Origin: Smittium culicis
Lineage: Eukaryota > Kickxellomycota > Harpellomycetes > Harpellales > Legeriomycetaceae
Length of the DNA stretch: 19,591 bases
Reading direction: 5' to 3'
Assembly (NCBI GenBank): GCA_001970855.1
Contig: LSSN01002058.1
Span: 1 to 19,591 of the forward strand
Part shown: piece after piece, positions 19,475 through 19,591 of the stretch
How positions within the stretch are numbered: position 1 is the first letter of the stretch
Layout of the letters: each line of letters begins with the position of its first letter
Translations under genes and position numbers: made by a program
The notes under the pieces: generated by a model
Databases searched by the model: none
What the model saw: only the letters and a program-made list of their open reading frames with translations
Told to the model about the DNA's origin: nothing

Positions 19475-19591
19475 TTTATTAACAATAGAATATTATAATT
19501 GTATAATAACAGGAAAGTTAAATAAAATTAAAAGCAAAGGTATGATTAATAAGAAAGAGAAAATAGAGCATAAGATTAGAGATATAAGCTA

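Noticed and set aside
1..19591. CRISPR array, bacterial operon or other prokaryotic defence system
   Set aside because: Spliceosomal introns, nuclear-pore and RNA polymerase subunit genes show nuclear eukaryotic DNA; no spaced direct repeats were seen.

Overview
This is a piece of eukaryotic nuclear chromosome. Seven protein genes can be recognised. Four of them carry GT-AG introns (11 introns, 79-291 bp), and all seven products are typical eukaryotic proteins. Spacers are very AT-rich (for example 13 G/C of 60 at 14281-14340). TAA, TAG and TGA are all used as stops, so the standard code fits. Rrs1, the mitochondrial L16 and the SLFG-type nucleoporin look most like fungal versions, so I infer an early-diverging fungus or close relative. 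The nuclear gene for mitochondrial ribosomal protein L16 implies mitochondrial translation, which argues against a canonical microsporidian. The lineage call rests on memory of protein families, not on a search.

Layout. 1-480 is the 3' end of an interspersed repeat that finishes with AATAAA and a 19-nt A tract. 481-2557 has no convincing gene. 2558-13517 is gene-dense: CBC20 (+), RPB6 (-), NUP54 (+), a TMEM42-like membrane protein (-), RRS1 (-), a PPIL4-type cyclophilin with an RRM (-), and mitochondrial L16 (-). CBC20 and RPB6 converge, RPB6 and NUP54 diverge from a spacer of about 1 kb, NUP54 and TMEM42 converge, and the last four genes point the same way. 13518-19591 is a gene desert. It holds a decayed Mutator-like (MULE) transposase at 15617-17027, an extended inverted repeat at 18954-18990, and a second, decayed copy of the left-end repeat at about 19313-19474.

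The genes are housekeeping genes for gene expression: cap binding (CBC20), transcription (RPB6), nuclear transport (NUP54), ribosome assembly (RRS1), pre-mRNA splicing (PPIL4) and mitochondrial translation (L16). The membrane protein is unrelated. They do not form an operon or one pathway. I found no new multi-gene system. The items most worth a second look are the transposase relic with lost catalytic residues, the shared repeat at both ends, a 10-bp CCAAT-type motif upstream of three genes, the unusually small exons, and the cyclophilin domain that lacks catalytic residues.
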